DNA of 64,000 bases. It comes from Ferrimonas kyonanensis DSM 18153 (lineage in GTDB: Bacteria > Pseudomonadota > Gammaproteobacteria > Enterobacterales > Shewanellaceae). The DNA lies in contig NZ_KE384366.1 in assembly GCF_000425405.1 (NCBI RefSeq), positions 46,837-110,836 on the forward strand, read 5' to 3'. The notes below the pieces were generated by a model. The model worked only from the letters and a program-made list of their open reading frames with translations, did not search any database and was not told where the DNA came from. Below, piece by piece: positions 18,360-27,737 of this stretch; within the stretch, counting starts at the first letter, position 1; each line of letters begins with the position of its first letter. The position numbers and the translations under genes are program-made.

Positions 18360-18389
18360 ATTCTACTCTGAACAAGGCAGGCTTGTAAA
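18360..18389 (-). promoter_or_regulatory. Sigma-70 promoter of the rpsU-yqeY-dnaG-rpoD operon
   Basis: Read on the minus strand, TTTACA (18384-18389) is 18 bases from TAGAAT (18360-18365), about 73 bases before the rpsU ATG. I see no LexA box here, unlike in E. coli. Confidence 0.7.
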
Positions 18390-18559
18390 GGGCAGTCATG
18401 TCGATAACTGACCCAATAGTCACCCACACCCTTGGGCAGGCCCAAGGGTGGTAACGCAAACTGCTCTGAATTAAGCAATTTATTGGTATTTTTCCGCCTT
18501 GTCGGGCCCGTCCGTACGGCGGGACCGTCCCCCGGTTACTGTCCCGGCAGAATGCTGGG

Positions 18560-18589
18560 TTGGTATCCGGCGCTGAGCACAGGTAGAAT
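18560..18589 (+). promoter_or_regulatory. Sigma-70 promoter candidate of tsaD
   Basis: TTGGTA at 18560-18565 and TAGAAT at 18584-18589 are 18 bases apart and lie 33 bases before the tsaD ATG. Confidence 0.55.
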
Positions 18590-18622
18590 TGCGTCCTTCA
18601 AATTTTAGCAAGAGAGTCTAGC

Positions 18623-19642
18623 ATGCGACTGTTGGGAATCGAAACTTCCTGTGATGAAACCGGCATTGCCATCTACGATGATGAGCAGGGATTGCTGTCC
18701 CATGCCCTCTACAGCCAGGTGAAACTGCATGCGGATTACGGTGGCGTGGTGCCAGAACTGGCGTCCCGGGACCACGTTCGCAAGATCATTCCGCTGATCA
18801 AGCAGGCGATGATCGATGCCGACACCACGGCTGAGCAGCTCGACGGCATCGCCTACACCGCCGGCCCGGGTCTGGTTGGCGCGTTACTGGTGGGCGCTTG
18901 CGTCGGTCGTAGCCTGGCGTTTGCCTGGGACAAGCCCGCCGTGGCCGTGCATCACATGGAGGGGCACCTGCTGGCACCGATGCTGGAGGAGGTGCCGCCA
19001 TCGTTCCCATTCGTGGCACTGCTGGTGTCCGGGGGCCATACCATGCTGGTACAGGTGGACGGCATTGGTCAGTACCAGATGCTGGGCGAGTCCATCGACG
19101 ATGCTGCCGGTGAAGCCTTCGATAAGACGGCTAAGTTGATGGGGTTGGATTACCCAGGTGGCCCGCTGCTGTCCAAGCTGGCTCAGCAGGGGCACAGTGG
19201 CCGATTTACCTTTCCCCGTCCCATGTGTGATCGCCCCGGCCTGGATTTCAGCTTCTCCGGCCTGAAGACGTTCGCGGCCAACACCATTGCCGCCGAAGAC
19301 GACAGCGATCAGACTCGGGCCGACATCGCCCGCGCCTTCGAGGATGCGGTGGTGGGCACTCTGGCGATCAAGTGTCGTCGAGCCCTGAAGCAGACCGGCC
19401 TGAACCGGCTGGTGGTGGCCGGAGGCGTCAGTGCCAACCGTCACTTGCGGGCGGAGTTAAAGGCGATGATGGATAAGCTCAACGGTGAGGTGTTTTACCC
19501 GCGCAATGAGTTCTGCACCGATAACGGCGCCATGATCGCCTATGCGGGGTTGCAGCGTCTGAAGGCGGGTGAGACCCAGCCTCTGGCCGTCAAAGGGCAG
19601 CCGCGCTGGCCATTGGACAGCCTGGAGAAGCCGGGAAGCTGA
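18623..19642 (+). CDS. tsaD: tRNA N6-threonylcarbamoyladenosine transferase TsaD
   Basis: A 339-residue protein of the ASKHA fold that, with TsaB and TsaE, transfers threonylcarbamoyl to A37 of ANN-decoding tRNAs. The start [19 protein letters not shown] and the nucleotide-binding motifs are typical. The iron-binding HHMEGH motif is present, as is the [10 protein letters not shown] segment. It is divergent from rpsU, as in E. coli. Its stop is one base away from the end of the convergent plsY gene, leaving no room for a dedicated terminator. Confidence 0.98.
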   Translation: MRLLGIETSCDETGIAIYDDEQGLLSHALYSQVKLHADYGGVVPELASRDHVRKIIPLIKQAMIDADTTAEQLDGIAYTAGPGLVGALLVGACVGRSLAFAWDKPAVAVHHMEGHLLAPMLEEVPPSFPFVALLVSGGHTMLVQVDGIGQYQMLGESIDDAAGEAFDKTAKLMGLDYPGGPLLSKLAQQGHSGRFTFPRPMCDRPGLDFSFSGLKTFAANTIAAEDDSDQTRADIARAFEDAVVGTLAIKCRRALKQTGLNRLVVAGGVSANRHLRAELKAMMDKLNGEVFYPRNEFCTDNGAMIAYAGLQRLKAGETQPLAVKGQPRWPLDSLEKPGS

Positions 19643-19643
19643 G

Positions 19644-20249
19644 TCAGGGGTGTCCGTCGCGTTTGCGCTTGATGCGCTCGGACACCTTGGGTTCCTTGCC
19701 TTGCCATAACCGCACCAAATTGTCCTGGTGACGCCAGATGATCAGCAGGCACAGCAGCGCCACCGACAACGTGTACTGGGGCTTGATCAGGTAGGTATAC
19801 AGCGGTGCCAGCATTGAGGTCAGCACCGCCCCCAATGACGCGTACTGAGTGATAAACACGATCACCAGCCAGGTGGCGATGATCAGCAAGCCCATCCAGT
19901 CGCTGATGGGGGCCAGCGCTCCCAGCGCGGTGGCCACGCCCTTACCGCCTTTGAAGCCAAAAAATACCGGGTAGATGTGGCCCAGACAGGCGGCAATACC
20001 GATGAAGGCCAACGACAGAGGGTCGATGCCCAGGTAGTAGCCGGTCCAGACTGGAATGGTGCCTTTGAGGACGTCGAACAGCAGTACCATCACCGCCGCC
20101 GCCTTGCCCCCCAGACGCAGGACGTTGGTGGCGCCCGGGTTGTTGGAGCCATGGTAGCGGGGATCCGGTAACCCTTTCAGTTTGCACACCAAAACCGCAC
20201 TGGAAATCGATCCCAGTAGGTAGGCCAGTACAATCATCAGTGGAACCAT
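19644..20249 (-). CDS. plsY: Glycerol-3-phosphate acyltransferase PlsY
   Basis: A 201-residue polytopic membrane enzyme that acylates glycerol-3-phosphate from acyl-phosphate in the first step of phospholipid synthesis. The motifs are [35 protein letters not shown], and [21 protein letters not shown], covering the three conserved loops. About five hydrophobic segments are visible. It sits between tsaD and folB on the opposite strand, the same arrangement as in E. coli (ygjD-ygiH-folB). The length matches the family. Confidence 0.96.
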   Translation of the reverse strand: MVPLMIVLAYLLGSISSAVLVCKLKGLPDPRYHGSNNPGATNVLRLGGKAAAVMVLLFDVLKGTIPVWTGYYLGIDPLSLAFIGIAACLGHIYPVFFGFKGGKGVATALGALAPISDWMGLLIIATWLVIVFITQYASLGAVLTSMLAPLYTYLIKPQYTLSVALLCLLIIWRHQDNLVRLWQGKEPKVSERIKRKRDGHP

Positions 20250-20311
20250 AGAGTGAGGGTTTCCTTCGCAACCTAAATTCTGGCGCTAATGCCGACGCGG
20301 CCGGATTGGGT

Positions 20312-20341
20312 TTGCTGACAGACGCCGAAAGCGATTATTAT
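20312..20341 (+). promoter_or_regulatory. Sigma-70 promoter candidate of folB
   Basis: TTGCTG at 20312-20317 and TATTAT at 20336-20341 have an 18-base spacer. They lie 63 bases before the likely folB start. Confidence 0.5.
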
Positions 20342-20403
20342 CCTGCGCAAACCTAAAACAGACAGAGCGTTAGGGTATCTAACCTTTGATGGGAGTACCA
20401 GCC

Positions 20404-20769
20404 TTGCAAGCAGATACGGTGTTTATTCAGCAGTTGAAATGTGAGTCGGTGATCGGCGTTTTCGACTGGGAAAAGCAGATTCGTCAGGCCCTGTATCTCG
20501 ATCTGGAGATGAGCTGGGACATCAAGCCAGCGGCCAGCAGTGACGACTATCGCCAGGCCCTGTGTTACGACACGGTGTCCAAGGCGGTGGTGGAGCTGGT
20601 CGAAGGGGCACCTCATGAACTGATTGAAACCGTGGCGGAAAAGGTGGCCGAGCTGATCCGTAGCCGCTTTTCCGTCAACTGGGTCCAGGTAACGGTGCAT
20701 AAACCGGGCGCGGTGGCCAATACCACCACGCTGGGAGTACGCATCGCCCGTGGTCAGCGGGCGGGGTGA
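20404..20769 (+). CDS. folB: Dihydroneopterin aldolase
   Basis: A protein of about 121 residues that cleaves dihydroneopterin to 6-hydroxymethyl-dihydropterin in folate synthesis. Motifs are FIQQLKCESVIGVFDWEKQIRQALYLDLEM and the late HKPGAVANTTTLGV. I prefer the TTG at 20404, giving LQADTVFIQQL as the start, because GGGAG at 20391-20395 is well spaced for it and family members begin close to the VFI motif. An upstream TTG-ATG pair at 20386-20391 is the alternative. Its stop overlaps the folK start, so the two folate genes are coupled. Confidence 0.92.
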   Translation: MQADTVFIQQLKCESVIGVFDWEKQIRQALYLDLEMSWDIKPAASSDDYRQALCYDTVSKAVVELVEGAPHELIETVAEKVAELIRSRFSVNWVQVTVHKPGAVANTTTLGVRIARGQRAG

Positions 20770-21275
20770 TGGCACGCATCTTCATCAGCGTCGGTGGTAA
20801 CATCGACCCGCACTGGGCCTTGCCGCCGGCTCTGGACGATCTGCAGCGCCAGTTCGGACCGCTGCAGTTGAGCCAGGTGTTTGAAAGTGAAGCGGTTGGC
20901 TTCTCCGGTGACAATTTTCTGAACTTTGTGGTGGCCTGCGATTCGAATGAGTCAGTGGCCAATACCATCGCCAGGTTGAAAGCCATTGAGCTGGCCCATG
21001 GCCGGCCGTTGAATGCCAGAAAATTTTCCAGTCGCAGCGTCGATCTCGATCTGCTGCTGTACGACGATTTGTGTTGTCAGCACCCCGTAGTATTGCCCAG
21101 GCCGGAAATTCGCTACAACGCCTTTGTGCTGTGGCCACTGTCGGAGCTGGCCCCGACCATGATCTTGCCAGGGAGTGGTGCGAGCCTGTCACAGCTGTGG
21201 CAGAAATTTGATAAGACTACACAGAAGCTGTGGCCGGTGAGCTTTCACTGGCCGCGTGCGGGAGACCAACAGTAA
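20769..21275 (+). CDS. folK: 2-amino-4-hydroxy-6-hydroxymethyldihydropteridine pyrophosphokinase
   Basis: A 168-residue enzyme that transfers pyrophosphate from ATP to hydroxymethyl-dihydropterin, the step after FolB. The start ARIFISVGGNI is the family's beta-1 strand, and SSRSVDLDLLLYDD holds the paired aspartates that bind magnesium. The final PLSELAP segment is also conserved. The ATG at 20769 shares its first base with the folB stop, and uppP begins immediately after this gene's stop. The longer GTG at 20766 is less likely. Confidence 0.93.
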   Translation: MARIFISVGGNIDPHWALPPALDDLQRQFGPLQLSQVFESEAVGFSGDNFLNFVVACDSNESVANTIARLKAIELAHGRPLNARKFSSRSVDLDLLLYDDLCCQHPVVLPRPEIRYNAFVLWPLSELAPTMILPGSGASLSQLWQKFDKTTQKLWPVSFHWPRAGDQQ

Positions 21276-22070
21276 ATGGACCTGATTCAAGCCTTTTGGC
21301 TGGCGCTGATTCAAGGCGTCACCGAGTTTTTGCCGATTTCCAGCTCGGCGCACCTGATTTTGCCTTCTCAGGTACTGGGTTGGCCGGATCAGGGATTGGC
21401 CTTTGATGCCATCATTAATCTGGGCACCTGGGTGGCGGTGGTGATCTACTTTCGAGAGGATGTCAGCAAGTTGTTGATGGCCTGGCTTCGATCTCTGACC
21501 GGCCAGCACAGTGAGTACAGTCGCCTGGCCTGGCTGATCATTCTGGGTACCATTCCCGTCGGCCTGGCGGGCATCCTGTTTAACGATTTTATCTCCACCG
21601 AGCTGCGGGCATCCTGGGTACTGGCTTCCACCACGTTGGTGTTTGGTCTGTTGCTGTGGTGGGCCGACAGTAAGCCAAGCGAGAAGAGGGAGATCGCCGA
21701 CATCACCTGGCAGATCGTGCTGGTGATTGGTCTGGCTCAAGCCCTGGCGCTGATCCCGGGGACTTCCCGCTCCGGAGCCACCATTACCGCGGCGCTGTTT
21801 CTGGGGCTGAGCCGCATGGCGGCGGCCCGGTTCTCCTTCTTGCTGGCGATTCCCGTCGGTGCCCTGGCCGGAGGCTATGAGGCCTTGGGGTTGGTCAGCA
21901 ATCCAGAGCCGGTAGACTGGACCTCTCTCAGTGCCGCATTGGTGGTGGCCTTTATCTCCGCCTATCTGTGCATCCACTTCTTCCTGAAGATCATCAGTCG
22001 AATGGGCATGCTGCCCTTCGTGATCTATCGCCTGGCGCTGGCCGGGGTGCTGTTCGCCTTCTTTGTCTGA
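21276..22070 (+). CDS. uppP: Undecaprenyl-diphosphate phosphatase
   Basis: A 264-residue polytopic inner-membrane enzyme that converts undecaprenyl pyrophosphate to the monophosphate carrier used for peptidoglycan and O-antigen. The catalytic loops are QGVTEFLPISSSAHL near residue 15 and PGTSRSGATITAAL near residue 160. Seven or eight hydrophobic segments are visible. It begins at the base after the folK stop, so folB-folK-uppP probably form one transcript. A bidirectional terminator follows. Confidence 0.97.
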   Translation: MDLIQAFWLALIQGVTEFLPISSSAHLILPSQVLGWPDQGLAFDAIINLGTWVAVVIYFREDVSKLLMAWLRSLTGQHSEYSRLAWLIILGTIPVGLAGILFNDFISTELRASWVLASTTLVFGLLLWWADSKPSEKREIADITWQIVLVIGLAQALALIPGTSRSGATITAALFLGLSRMAAARFSFLLAIPVGALAGGYEALGLVSNPEPVDWTSLSAALVVAFISAYLCIHFFLKIISRMGMLPFVIYRLALAGVLFAFFV

Positions 22071-22084
22071 AGTCAGGCAACAAT

Positions 22085-22113
22085 AAAAAAACGGCCTCAG
22101 TGGCCGTTTTTTT
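22085..22113. terminator. Bidirectional terminator between uppP and the copper receptor
   Basis: ACGGCC and GGCCGT pair around a short loop, extended by seven A and seven T residues on either side, so it can end both convergent genes. Confidence 0.9.
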
Positions 22114-22149
22114 GTGCGGGTCGACGCCGTAACGGCGCCGGCCTCGGAA

Positions 22150-24144
22150 TCAGAACTGGTAGTCCAGCTTGACCCACAGGTTGCGGCCGGGTTCGTTCAC
22201 CTGCACGGTGCGCTCCTCGGGGGGCAACAGGTCGTTACCGGCGCCGGATTTACTGACGTGCTCGGCATAGGTTTTATCGAACAGGTTGTCGATACCCAGG
22301 CTGACTGCGACCGCGGCGGTGGGTTTCCAGGCGCCGTTCAGCGACAGCACGCCAAAGCCGGCGGTCTCCCCCAGATCCTGGCCAACGATGTTGCCCTGGC
22401 CCACGGTGACCCGATCCTGGGCCGCCACCAGCCGCCACAGGGCACCGAAGTTCCAGGCATCGCCGTCGTAGTTCAGCGCCAGCTTACCCTCCAGCGGTGA
22501 CACCTGGCCCAAGGGGGTATCGTCGCTGTCGTTGTCGCCATGGCTGTAGGCCAGGGTAGTGACCCAGCTCCAGCGCTCGGCAAACCGGTAGGTCAGGCCG
22601 GCTTCGCCGCCCCACAGGGTGGCGTCGATGTTGCGGGCGTTAGGCATGGTCTGAGTGTCGATGAGGATGTAGTCCTGAATGTCGGCATAGAACAGCGACA
22701 GCGACAGCTCCAGCGGCCCCTGATGGATCCAGCCGATGTCGAGTTGGTCGGTGGTTTCCGGGTCCAGGGTCAGGCGTTTACCGGCTTTCATCACTTCCCA
22801 GTAATCCGGCAAACGCTCGGCGTGGCCGGCGCCGACGTACCATTGGTGGTTACCGCGCTCGATTTCGTAACGGACAAAGCCACTGAACAGGTCGTCGTCA
22901 CGATCGTTGTCTTTGCCGGCGCCGGCCCAGCTGCCGCTGAGACGCGTACGCCAGCGATCGTATCGTAGCCCAGTAAACAGGGTGCCTTGACCCACCGCGG
23001 CATCGGATTCGATAAACAGCCCCAGGTTTTGTTTGTTAAACACCTCTTCGAAGCTGGCGCTTTCCAGTTCATCCAGACTCTTGCCGCCGCGCATCTCCTG
23101 GGTGCTGTCGAGCAGATCCAGGCCGACGGTGGCCCCCCAGTTGACATTGGGCATCAGCTCCAGCCACAGGTGGCCGCCGTAGTTGGTGCGTTTGGGGTTC
23201 ATGCCCATGGGCAGGTTGTCCGGATCGGTTACCGGCCGATCGAACTGATCCATGATGTGGTCATTTTCATTGGCGTAGGCCTGCCATTCCACCCCCTGAA
23301 TCCAGCCCCAGTCGAGGCCCGTCCGGGCCAACAGGGTCAGATTTTCATTGTCGATCTGGCGGGCTTTGTTGGCGCGGTCGGCGTACTCGGCGCTGCCTTG
23401 AGAGTACCCGTAACCCAGCTCCACCACGGTATCTTCGTCTGGCGTCCAGCCCACGGCGGTATGTACGCTCTGGCGGTCGTACTCCGACTGCATGGTGGTG
23501 CCGTCGCCGTCTTTGAAGTCGTCGCTCTGGGAGCCGTTGATGTCCAGGCTCCAGTAGTGCTCGGTGGTGCCGGCGCTCAGCTCCATCAGGTAATCTTTGC
23601 GATCAAAACTGCCTGCGGTGAGGCTGGCGCGGCCTTCGGTACCCGCTTCGGCCAGGCCATAGTGAGTGCGCTCAAACAACACGGTTCCGGCGCTGCCCAC
23701 CGGACCGTATTTGACCGTCTGCGGGCCCTTGATGACTGTAACCTGCTCATAGGTTTCCGGTGAGATGTAGTTGGTGGGCGGATCCATGCGGCCGCCACAG
23801 GTGCCGCCGACCTGCTGACCGTCGTTGACCACATTGATGCGAGATCCTCCCAGGCCACGCAGGCTGATGTCGCCGCCGGAGCCGCCCTTGCGGGTTACGG
23901 TAAAGCCGGGAATGGTGCGAAGAAAACCGGAGCCGTCAAACGCCGGCAGCGGCTGCCTGGGCTGCTTGGGATCGGTGACGATGGTCAGCGGGGTCTGCAT
24001 GGGTTCGGCGGTGATCACCATCCGTTCGTCGCAGCGTTGATGGTCACACTGACCGTCATCCTGACTATCAGTGGGCTCGGCCGCGGCGGGCCAGGACAGC
24101 AGACCGGCGACTGCAATGGCACTGGGTAACAATGCAAATTTCAT
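22150..24144 (-). CDS. TonB-dependent copper receptor, OprC type
   Basis: A 664-residue outer-membrane receptor with a signal peptide (cut near AAAEP), a plug domain to about residue 165, and a 22-strand barrel ending in WVKLDYQF. The plug contains TCGGRMDPPTNY and the receptor carries DHIMDQ. These supply a CxxxM pair (Cys116, Met120) and an HxM pair (His296, Met298), the same motif combination that binds copper in Pseudomonas aeruginosa OprC. That makes copper import the likely job. The terms GPQTVKYGPVGSAGTVLFER also match the copper-receptor family. A large inverted repeat 17-58 bases upstream may be its operator. The CDHQRC cluster after the signal peptide could be a further metal site. 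Confidence 0.92.
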   Translation of the reverse strand: MKFALLPSAIAVAGLLSWPAAAEPTDSQDDGQCDHQRCDERMVITAEPMQTPLTIVTDPKQPRQPLPAFDGSGFLRTIPGFTVTRKGGSGGDISLRGLGGSRINVVNDGQQVGGTCGGRMDPPTNYISPETYEQVTVIKGPQTVKYGPVGSAGTVLFERTHYGLAEAGTEGRASLTAGSFDRKDYLMELSAGTTEHYWSLDINGSQSDDFKDGDGTTMQSEYDRQSVHTAVGWTPDEDTVVELGYGYSQGSAEYADRANKARQIDNENLTLLARTGLDWGWIQGVEWQAYANENDHIMDQFDRPVTDPDNLPMGMNPKRTNYGGHLWLELMPNVNWGATVGLDLLDSTQEMRGGKSLDELESASFEEVFNKQNLGLFIESDAAVGQGTLFTGLRYDRWRTRLSGSWAGAGKDNDRDDDLFSGFVRYEIERGNHQWYVGAGHAERLPDYWEVMKAGKRLTLDPETTDQLDIGWIHQGPLELSLSLFYADIQDYILIDTQTMPNARNIDATLWGGEAGLTYRFAERWSWVTTLAYSHGDNDSDDTPLGQVSPLEGKLALNYDGDAWNFGALWRLVAAQDRVTVGQGNIVGQDLGETAGFGVLSLNGAWKPTAAVAVSLGIDNLFDKTYAEHVSKSGAGNDLLPPEERTVQVNEPGRNLWVKLDYQF

Positions 24145-24160
24145 TTCTCTTCCTGAGTGT

Positions 24161-24202
24161 TAAGACAAGTAATGTTGGAATGAATGCCATTATTTTGTCT
24201 TA
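24161..24202 (-). promoter_or_regulatory. Inverted-repeat operator candidate for the copper receptor
   Basis: TAAGACAA (24161-24168) and TAATG (24170-24174) are mirrored by CATTA (24188-24192) and TTGTCTTA (24195-24202). The centre also resembles a weak Fur/Zur-type box (AATGA...CATTAT). It is well placed to repress the receptor gene. Confidence 0.5.
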
Positions 24203-24337
24203 GTCTCAGGGCGGCAATCGCGCCGGGGCAAACTGCGACAATCGGTCGCAGTTGCCTGTTTTAATGGGGAATTATCTACTGGTTTTGAGGAATTTTTTTA
24301 CTTTTTATGTTTGCTGGGTGAGAGCGATGACCGCGGT

Positions 24338-26266
24338 TCATGCCAGTGCCTGGCGGCACAGTTCCAGCAGCCGGGCAAAGGGCACCTGAGTCTGGGCACC
24401 AAATCCGGCCAGGGAGCGGGCCCGCAGTTTTCCAAGCCAGGGGGTGGGGATTCCCGCCAGAAAGCGACTGGCCAACTCTGGGGTCAGCGGCGTCTGGTAA
24501 CGTCGTTCCACCGCCTCGGCCAGTGGCGAAAGCCACTGTTGGTATTGCGGCATCGATGCATCGTCGGCCTGTGGGGTGGCGGGCAGGGAGACCCCCTGAC
24601 CGCGACAGGCCGAGCAGTGACCGCAGCGTTGCGGCGCGTCTGGGTCACCGAAGTACTGTGCCAAAGCGCGACTCAGGCAGTTGGGCTCCTGCAGCAACGC
24701 CAGCATCTGGGCGATGCGGTCGATCTCACTCTGCTGCTTGTCGAGAAACTGTTGATGCAACTGCTGCACCAGAGGGGGTAACGGCGGCAGCGGCTGAGTC
24801 ACTCGATAGACTTCGGTCATCTGCTTGCTTTGCAGCTCCAGCAACTGCTGGTCCGCCAGGTACTCCAGCGCCACCATGGCGCGGTTGCGATCGGAGCCAT
24901 AGCTTTGATGAAGGGCGTCGAAGTCGGGCTGGTACCAGGTGCGGGCCTTGTTGGAGTGAGTCAGCAGCGCCTGCAAGAACTGGCGCCGTTCACCGTCGAA
25001 GCGGGTCAACAACGTGGCTTCATCGGCCAGCAGCTTAAATTTGACCTCGGCAAAGTAGCTGTACTGGGGCTGCACGACCCCTGCCATCTCCAGGTACACC
25101 AGTAGGGTTCTCAGCGGCAGGGAGCGGACGTTGCTGTCGTTGGACAGGGCGGTGGCCAGCAGTTCCCACTGCGGCCCGGCGGCGGCCATTTGATTGACCA
25201 CCTCCTGAATGCCGGCCAGCTCCGGGGTGTCGCCGTAGACAAAATTCTCCAGCACCGAACGGTTGGCGGTGTTGGCCATCAGCAGGCATTCGGAGCGCTC
25301 GCCGTCGCGGCCGGCGCGGCCGATCTCCTGCGAGTAGTTCTCGATGGATTTGGGCAGATCGAAATGCACCACCTGGCGAATGTCGGCTTTGTCCACCCCC
25401 ATGCCAAAGGCGATGGTGGCAACAATGGTGTTGCAGGTCCCGGCCATGAAGCTCTGTTGCAGGGTTTGACGCCGCGGATGGTCCATGCCGGCGTGGTAAG
25501 CCTGGGCAGCGACGCCATGATCGGACAGGTAGCGGGCCAGATCATCGGCGCTGCTTTGTTGGGTGACATAGACGATGGTCGGCTGCCCCTGCCTGGGGAG
25601 CAGGTATTCCAGCAGATAGGGCTGGCGCTCGGCCGGGGTCAGTGCCACCACATTCAGATCCAGGTTGGGGCGGTAGAAACCGGTGGTCACGATCTGTTGC
25701 GGCGGAATCTCAAACCGGGCTGCCATGTCCTCAATCACTCTGGGGGTGGCGGTGGCGGTGAGCAGCAGCACCTGTGGGATCTTCAGCCAGCGACGGTAAT
25801 CCGGCAGTTTCAGGTAGTCCGGGCGAAAGTTGTGTCCCCATTCCGAGATGCAGTGGGCTTCATCCACCACCAGCAGGGACAACGGAACCTGGCTGATGAA
25901 GCGGCGAAAACGCTCGTTCTTGAGGCGTTCCACCGAGATCATCAGGATCTTGATCTCGCCCTGGCGCACCTGCTGCATCACCCGCTGAGCCTGGTCGTAA
26001 CTCTGGCTGGAGTCGATGCTGGCGGCAGCGATGCCCTTGGATTGCAGGAAGGCCAGCTGGTCCTGCATCAGCGCCAGCAGCGGCGAGATCACCAGGGTCA
26101 GGTGGGGCAAGGCCAGCGCCGGCAGTTGATAGCACAGCGACTTGCCGGAGCCGGTAGGAAAAATGGCGGCGCTGCTGTGCCCGCCGAGCAGGTGGCCGAT
26201 GACCGCTTCCTGACCAGGACGAAACTGAGTGAAACCGAAGTGCTGCTGCAGCAGAGAGTGGGGCAT
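24338..26266 (-). CDS. RecQ family ATP-dependent DNA helicase
   Basis: A 642-residue superfamily 2 helicase that unwinds DNA 3'-5'. Motif 0 is FGFTQFRPGQEAVI, motif I is FPTGSGKSLCYQ, and motif II is DEAH. The RecQ-type SEWGHNFRPDY segment and the motif VI region IGRAGRDGERSECL follow. A zinc-binding stretch is seen late in the protein (CLSRALAQYFGD and CGHCSAC). I see no HRDC domain, and the C-terminal 100 residues do not resemble canonical RecQ, so this looks like the shorter second RecQ of this lineage. It follows cca on the same strand, about 135 bases away. Confidence 0.92.
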   Translation of the reverse strand: MPHSLLQQHFGFTQFRPGQEAVIGHLLGGHSSAAIFPTGSGKSLCYQLPALALPHLTLVISPLLALMQDQLAFLQSKGIAAASIDSSQSYDQAQRVMQQVRQGEIKILMISVERLKNERFRRFISQVPLSLLVVDEAHCISEWGHNFRPDYLKLPDYRRWLKIPQVLLLTATATPRVIEDMAARFEIPPQQIVTTGFYRPNLDLNVVALTPAERQPYLLEYLLPRQGQPTIVYVTQQSSADDLARYLSDHGVAAQAYHAGMDHPRRQTLQQSFMAGTCNTIVATIAFGMGVDKADIRQVVHFDLPKSIENYSQEIGRAGRDGERSECLLMANTANRSVLENFVYGDTPELAGIQEVVNQMAAAGPQWELLATALSNDSNVRSLPLRTLLVYLEMAGVVQPQYSYFAEVKFKLLADEATLLTRFDGERRQFLQALLTHSNKARTWYQPDFDALHQSYGSDRNRAMVALEYLADQQLLELQSKQMTEVYRVTQPLPPLPPLVQQLHQQFLDKQQSEIDRIAQMLALLQEPNCLSRALAQYFGDPDAPQRCGHCSACRGQGVSLPATPQADDASMPQYQQWLSPLAEAVERRYQTPLTPELASRFLAGIPTPWLGKLRARSLAGFGAQTQVPFARLLELCRQALA

Positions 26267-26401
26267 AACAAGGATCCTGATAAAGGAGGCTGATCTCAGT
26301 ATATGGCCCGGGGAGCGTCGGTGGCGGTGCCGGCAACAGGATCAGCAAAGTCGGGGAGCATAGCAGGTCAATGGCGCACAAGGCCGCCATCGACCCGGGG
26401 C

Positions 26402-27628
26402 TCATTGTGCGTCGGCTTTATAGCGGCTCAGCGCTTCGATGCGTTGTCGAGCCAGTTCGGCCTTGATGGCCGGGCCTTTGAAGCCAGCTTCGACAATGGG
26501 GCGCACCTGAACCCGGTTGGCTACCGCCAGCGCCTGGCTCAGGTAATCCGCCTGAGGGTAGGGCCGTTGCTCAAAGCCTTGTCGTCCCTGGGCATCGGCC
26601 TGGCAAACCAACAGCAGGTCGGCAAACCGCTCCGGTTTGCGCCAGGCATCGACCCGGTCAAACAGCTTCAGCAGGGTTTGCGGCTTCAACTCTTTGGCCC
26701 GATGGACTTTGAGGTGCTGTACGCAGGCGATCTCCGCCAGTTCGGCGCAGGCGTTGGGTACCTTGAGGCGTTGGCACAGTGCCAACAAGGGCTCTCGTCC
26801 CAGTTGCTCGTGGCGAATGTGCTGGGGCCATTGCTCCCTGGGGGTCAGCGCCTTGCCCAGATCGTGGACCAGGGCGGCAAACCGAATAGTCACAGACGGC
26901 GACAGCGCCGCCGCCCGGTTCAGGGTCAGCAGCGTATGCTCCAGGCTGTCAACCTCCGGGTGGTGGGCCGGCGGCTGGGGCACGCCGGCCAGGGCCGCCA
27001 GTTCTGGCATCAGTACCGTCAAGGCGCCGCAGGCGTGCAGTACCTCGAAATAGACTCTGGGGGTCGGGCCGCAGAGGGCGCGCTCGGTCTCACTCCAGAC
27101 CCGTTCCGGCGTCAGGTGGGCTAACTCGCCGGACTCGGCCAGCTGACGCATCAGCGCCAGAGTCTCGTCGGCCACGGTAAAACCCAGGCTATGGAAGCGG
27201 GCGGCAAACCGGGCTACTCGCAACACCCGCAGCGGATCTTCGACGAAGGCCCCGGAGACGTGGCGCAGCAGGCGCTTCTCCAGATCCTGCTGGCCGCCAT
27301 AGGGATCGGTGAGGCTGCCATCCTGGGCCTGGGCGATGGCGTTAATGGTCAGGTCCCGGCGCAACAGGTCCGCTTCCAGGGTGACGCTCGGGTCGGCACA
27401 GACGTCGAAGCCGGTGTAGCCATGGCCGGCTTTGCGCTCGGTGCGGGCCAGGGCGTACTCCTGGTGGCTGTCGGGATGCAGGAACACCGGAAAGCTCTTA
27501 CCCACCTGCTGGTATCCCTGTGCCAGCATCTGCTCAGGGGTGGCGCCCACCACCACGTGATCCCGGTCTTTGATCTCCAGGCCCAACAACTGATCCCGGA
27601 CGGCTCCGCCTACTAAGTAAATCTGCAC
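26402..27628 (-). CDS. cca: CCA tRNA nucleotidyltransferase with HD domain
   Basis: A 408-residue multifunctional enzyme that builds or repairs the CCA end of tRNA without a template. The head begins [16 protein letters not shown], with the metal-binding aspartates in KDRDHVVVG, followed by [10 protein letters not shown] and RVARFAARF. The HD phosphohydrolase domain contains [12 protein letters not shown]. The length equals the E. coli enzyme. It is divergent from gspA. In E. coli cca lies beside ygiM, but here they are about 9 kb apart. Confidence 0.97.
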   Translation of the reverse strand: MQIYLVGGAVRDQLLGLEIKDRDHVVVGATPEQMLAQGYQQVGKSFPVFLHPDSHQEYALARTERKAGHGYTGFDVCADPSVTLEADLLRRDLTINAIAQAQDGSLTDPYGGQQDLEKRLLRHVSGAFVEDPLRVLRVARFAARFHSLGFTVADETLALMRQLAESGELAHLTPERVWSETERALCGPTPRVYFEVLHACGALTVLMPELAALAGVPQPPAHHPEVDSLEHTLLTLNRAAALSPSVTIRFAALVHDLGKALTPREQWPQHIRHEQLGREPLLALCQRLKVPNACAELAEIACVQHLKVHRAKELKPQTLLKLFDRVDAWRKPERFADLLLVCQADAQGRQGFEQRPYPQADYLSQALAVANRVQVRPIVEAGFKGPAIKAELARQRIEALSRYKADAQ

Positions 27629-27676
27629 TTGTTGCTCCCAATAGTATTAGCTCGGTCATTATATGACTTCTCGGCT

Positions 27677-27705
27677 TTGACAAGCCAGAAGCCAGGTCGT
27701 ACCTT
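27677..27705 (+). promoter_or_regulatory. Sigma-70 promoter of gspAB
   Basis: A consensus TTGACA at 27677-27682 is 17 bases from TACCTT at 27700-27705, ending 32 bases before the gspA ATG. Confidence 0.65.
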
Positions 27706-27737
27706 GGGGCAAATTCGTTCGAGAGCGCACACCTGCT

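Noticed and set aside
22540..23763. Plus-strand frames antisense to the copper receptor
   Set aside because: The receptor on the minus strand has a signal peptide, plug and barrel motifs, whereas these frames have none.
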